NCBI GenBank assembly: GCA_004151065.3
Contig: NWUY0300006774.1
Location: forward strand, 29,459 to 40,440
Origin: Larix sibirica
Lineage: Eukaryota; Streptophyta; Pinopsida; Pinales; Pinaceae
Direction: 5' to 3'
Length of the DNA: 10,982 nt
The notes beneath the pieces were generated by a model. The model was not told the origin of the DNA. It saw only the letters and a program-made list of their open reading frames with translations, and ran no database searches. Every line of letters starts with the position of its first letter. Position 1 is the stretch's first letter. This document shows positions 7,535 to 10,982 of the stretch, one piece after another. The translations under genes and the position numbers were made by a program.

Positions 7535-9483
7535 TAGCAAGCAAAACAAAGTTATTTAAACCAAATGCGATAAGATTAGAATCTTCTTAATCAATATCTT
7601 TCGAAATAATGTCTTAGGGCTTCCAATTTCCTCATGTGATTCATGGAAATAAGCTAGCCACCAGCAAATTTTATCCATGCTTCAAACAAACCAAAGAAAC
7701 CTGGGCTACCAAGAATTCAAATGCAAGTTAAATGGACCCTTGTGATACCCTAGTTTAATTATTTAATATGTGGTATGGCACAATCACGGTGACTCATTTG
7801 TTACAAGAATGCATTAAAATAAACAAATGAGATGGTCAGAAGTTTGTATGAAGCAACATATCACGGCCATAAAGTTTTCCATCACACGAGAATCCACACT
7901 TTATCCCTTTCCTTTGTCGCAAAATGTTGCAGGATTTCAATTTTATTCATGCGATGATCTCAAAGTTAAAATTCACAAAGTCTTTGAATTGCTTGCTTTG
8001 TTGCGGCTCTAAAAAAAATGATTGACACACAACATTGCGAGTAAATTTCATTTTTTGCGATATGTTGTTCTTCTAAATGATATGTGATGTGAAACTTTCC
8101 AAAAGTTTAATACGAAAGTCCAGGTTTGTTTCTCGCTCTTTGGTGTTTTTGACGAAAATGATGCAATTTATAAGAGTCAAAAGATGTGTTTTATTGTGGT
8201 AGAATTTATTTTCAGTGTGAAATGTCTTATTTTAATGTGTGAAAACTGAGAAAATTTTTAAGGTATTTTCCAAACTTGATCGATAAGGACTTCAATGAGA
8301 TAGAACTCCCTAATAGTGAAAACAACTCAAACTTCAATATAAGATAGTCATCAAAAAAGCACAAAGAGCGGTGCTTGATGGTCTGCAATCCAAACCTAAA
8401 TCCATGAAGGATCAATCTAACAAGAACGCAATAAGAAATATTAGAGTATCTCAGTTAGAAAAGAAGTCGGGGCCTCTTTTCATGTCAAAACTTAGATATC
8501 CATTAGGATTTTGAAAATTTGGAAAGGGATGGTTGTTGCTAGCTCTACAATTGTCGACAAACTGGTCGAAACTATGAATATCTAATATCATATTTCAAAT
8601 GTGTAGTCATCCTTATTTAGAAACTTATGTTTCATCCATGAGTCCCACCATAAGCAGCCTTGGACTAACTAGAAGTATTCATTCTCAAGATTGGTTCACC
8701 TGCCACTTGAAACTTTAGAGCTGAGTTTATGGAGTCATATTCTAGACTTATTGTCTTCTCAAGACAAACATCATAACTTCTCAAAATGTTCTAGATTTGG
8801 ATAGGTATAGTTTACCCAAGGTATTTAAGCTAGTTTTCTTGATTTTGCTCCATTGCCCATGAGTGTCTATAGCCCCAACAAAGTCACCTAGATATCACAA
8901 GCCTTGCTCAACTGACAGTGAGTTTCCATAGCCTCAACCAAGATACATCCATGTCCCAAATGATATGAACTCCTTTCTCACTCTTTATGTTTTTATATTT
9001 TCTTTAGGTTAAGCGGTGGATAGGGGAGAACCTTGATCCCTTAAGGACAAAGGGATGGAGCATGTTTTTGAGAACTAATCATCAATGCTTAAATAATTTA
9101 TTGATATAAGAGAATCCTTGTTAAAACTTATCTATGATGCTTATGTTGCCACCTTGGTCCAGGCATCAGTCCTTAATATGTGAAGTGATGGATCCTTGAA
9201 AAATATTGACAAGCTACTCAATGCTTGGGGGTTGAACTACTTACAAGCTTGTTGTAATATCGGGTCTGTGTTCCACCATTGAGATAAAATCTTAGGCTTT
9301 CTAATGAATATTTGGATCAATAGTTTCGCATACTAGTGACTTAAGAATCATGGGAAAAAATCGATTGCTTTCCCTAATACTACTTAACATCTTGAATTGA
9401 GTCAACATATCATTAAACAGAACATTAATTGAGAAGGGAAAATCCAAATGACCAAAACAATTAAAAGAGAATGAAAATCAATC
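7535..9483. other. No supported gene; possible remains of two element flanks
   Basis: No recognisable coding sequence, RNA gene or paired LTR. On the left it should hold the 5' flank of the decayed gene ending at 7534. On the right it should hold the sequence downstream of the gypsy pol, where a 3' LTR is expected, but neither could be delimited. A 64-codon plus-strand open stretch (8320-8511) containing KAQRAVLDGLQSKPKS and VSQLEKKSGPLFMSKLRYP has protein-like composition but no recognisable family. Smaller items are a 10-bp inverted repeat (7793-7831), a weak 59-base doublet (8860-8946) and a 7-bp hairpin (9036-9056). Confidence 0.35.
7793..7831. repeat. 10-bp perfect inverted repeat with 19-nt loop
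   Basis: CTCATTTGTT at 7793-7802 is the exact reverse complement of AACAAATGAG at 7822-7831. Pairing does not extend on either side. In AT-rich sequence this may be chance; there is no T-run and no adjacent gene to give it a role. Confidence 0.6.
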
Positions 9484-9540
9484 AAATGAAATCAAGAGCA
9501 AAGAAGCAAAACAAATGAAATCAAAAGCAAAGAAGCAAAC
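9484..9540. repeat. 29-bp tandem repeat, two copies
   Basis: Unit 1 (9484-9512) and unit 2 (9513-9540) both read aaatgaaatcaa, then gagc or aagc, then aaagaagcaaa, with one substitution. It begins about 50 bases beyond the end of the gypsy integrase coding region. On the element's sense strand it is pyrimidine-rich (gcttctttgctttt), so it is not the polypurine tract. Confidence 0.9.
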
Positions 9541-9592
9541 TTAACTAAAACTACAAGTTTATTTATGTATAGACTAACTATCTTTGACACAG

Positions 9593-10550
9593 CTAGGTGA
9601 AATACCACTTCGGAACTTGGCTATTGACATGAATGAGGTTCACTTCCCCTTCTAGGCATTGCATCTGATATGTGCCAGGATAGATATTTTTTGCTATCAA
9701 GGAGCAAGCCAAAGTTGTTAAAATTAGTATGCTTACCTTTCTCCTCATGAGGCTTGACCCATTTTAGAATAAGACCACCCACATCAACATCGTTGTTTCC
9801 AATTGATTTTTTGTCAAACCACTTCTTGGCCATTTGTTGATGCACAACAAATTTCTTTTGTGCCTTGTCCCTTTTTTCTTCCAATTTCAGTAAAGTGTTT
9901 ATCTTATTTTGAATAATGGGACATGCTTGACCTCTTGCTTCTTTTCAACACACTAGGAAGTACAGGGAAGTTGCTAATGAAACTCTTTGAGTAATCCTAT
10001 TGGCCTAGATAGTGTTAGGAAGAGTGTTGTGCCAATCCCTCTAGTGATCAACTACACTTTCTTCAGAATGCATATCATATTTTTATTGGTGGATTTAGCT
10101 ACCTCGATTCCCTGAGGATAATAATTTGATGAATATTGTAGCTTAATTCATTTGTCTAGAGAAAACTTAGTTAAATTCAAAGAGGAAAAATAAGAAGCAT
10201 TGTCAAACATAAGAGTAGATGGAACTTGGAACCCGGTAATCAATTGTTATTGCATAAATTGAATAGGCATTAATTCCTAAAGGGGGCTAGTTAGGATAGG
10301 TCATTAATTCCTTGAGTTGCTTCGGTTTTCACATTTGAAAATATGAACAATTAAACTTTCAATGCTTACTTGGGGAAGGCTTACTTGATTATTAAATTTA
10401 AAAGATGTTTCATATGAGGCACAATGATCATATTTCCTAGTTTTAAGATCTTAGTTTGGTATCCTTCAATATATTTAACGTCTTTGTGAAACATATAATG
10501 TTGGATTTTATATTATGAGTGGATAAAACCTTGAGGTAGAGATAAGTGGT
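9593..10550 (-). pseudogene. Ty3/gypsy retrotransposon integrase remnant, C-terminal end of pol
   Basis: Integrase joins the element's cDNA to host DNA. In order on the minus strand I read a decayed zinc-binding region (GFIHS, YKIQ, FHKDVKYIEGYQ), PHMKHLLNLIIK where the family has a Trp-Gly-Leu-Asp block, and KTEAT. Then comes LITGFQVPSTLMFDNASYFS with the second catalytic Asp at 10202-10204, IKLQYSSNYYPQGIEVAKST, DWHNTLPNTI, and LEEKRDKAQKKFVVHQQMAK with WFDKKSIGNNDVDVGGLILK. After a frameshift near 9695 comes TYQMQCLEGEVNL with VNSQVPKWYFT and a TAG stop at 9595-9593, a natural C-terminus. The first catalytic Asp is Asn (AAT, 10396-10398) and the catalytic Glu is Lys (AAA, 10094-10096). Stops and at least three frameshifts (near 10320, 10060 and 9695) make it non-functional. 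Protease, reverse transcriptase and RNase H are not seen upstream. Confidence 0.92.
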
Positions 10551-10982
10551 TTGGATGTCTTCTGAGACTAGACGTGAAACATAAAGCTTGTTTAGGTAGG
10601 AGTTTAGTTGTTTATGTCATGTTTCCCGATTCTTTAGGATTTTTATGGACGATGTTAACCCAAAAAATAGGCTCTCTTTTATTAAGTCTAGAATTCTTTG
10701 TAGTCCCACTTGTTATCTCAAACGGTTGAACAGACTGCCTAAGGTGTGTTATCGATCAGGAGACCTTGGGTCATAGGTTAAAATTTGATCAAATCTCTAG
10801 AGGTTATCAATCACGATTGTGGTAGATGGTTGAGCTGCACTCCATCTAGATATTTTGTGGAAGAGGGGGATCCCACGAGGTATTTCCTTGGAAGAAAAAG
10901 GCCTAGCAACAACCTCTATTGATTTTTTATATCTATTTATACGGGTACTGACCATATATTTTATTAATAAGTAAGGTTTTAT
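10551..10982. other. Unassigned sequence to the window end
   Basis: The gypsy reverse transcriptase/RNase H would be expected upstream of the integrase on the minus strand, but no such motif is readable here. The element is therefore deleted, interrupted or decayed past recognition at this side. No other gene is supported. Confidence 0.35.

Noticed and set aside
1-10982. CRISPR array, bacterial operon or phage features
   Set aside because: No regularly spaced repeats, no prokaryotic gene density or ribosome sites; the only identifiable proteins are plant retrotransposon remnants.

Overview
The window looks like repeat-rich intergenic DNA from a land plant, most likely a gymnosperm (conifer). 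It is AT-rich and has no intact host gene. Its recognisable protein remains are all decayed transposable-element coding regions: a Ty1/copia gag and a Ty3/gypsy integrase, both of plant type. The conifer assignment is an inference from the look of these sequences and was not tested. Every coding remnant is broken by stops and frameshifts, so I call pseudogenes and no intact CDS. One ambiguous base (N) lies at 1651.

Layout. (1) 121-840, minus strand: a decayed protein-like region I cannot name. It contains a tandem duplication of about 182/210 bp (348-739). (2) 905-1027: a two-copy 61-bp tandem repeat, followed to about 1440 by weak minus-strand coding traces. (3) 1610-1700: a G-box and a TATA box on the plus strand, a possible relic LTR promoter. 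(4) 1701-3290: no gene supported. (5) 3291-4050, plus strand: a copia LTR/primer-site junction, a leader and a gag pseudogene that stops before any zinc knuckle. (6) 4051-4992: non-coding, with an LTR-like minus-strand segment containing a TATA box. (7) 4993-7534, minus strand: the longest feature, a decayed reading region of about 2.5 kb for one protein of roughly 840 codons. It has an N-terminal Asp run, a conserved-looking globular half and a Lys/Glu-rich coiled-coil half, and it ends at a polypurine tract. I do not recognise its family. (8) 7535-9483: almost empty. (9) 9484-9540: a 29-bp tandem repeat just past the end of a gypsy pol. (10) 9593-10550, minus strand: a gypsy integrase from the zinc-binding region to the natural C-terminus, with two of its three catalytic acidic residues lost. 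(11) 10551-10982: unassigned.

The pieces do not form a pathway. They are separate old insertions, and the gypsy, copia and unknown remnants point in different directions. The most interesting part is the unknown minus-strand protein at 4999-7534. Its apparent polypurine tract and LTR-like flank suggest a retroelement-borne gene without visible reverse transcriptase. The smaller unknown region at 121-840 may be of similar origin.
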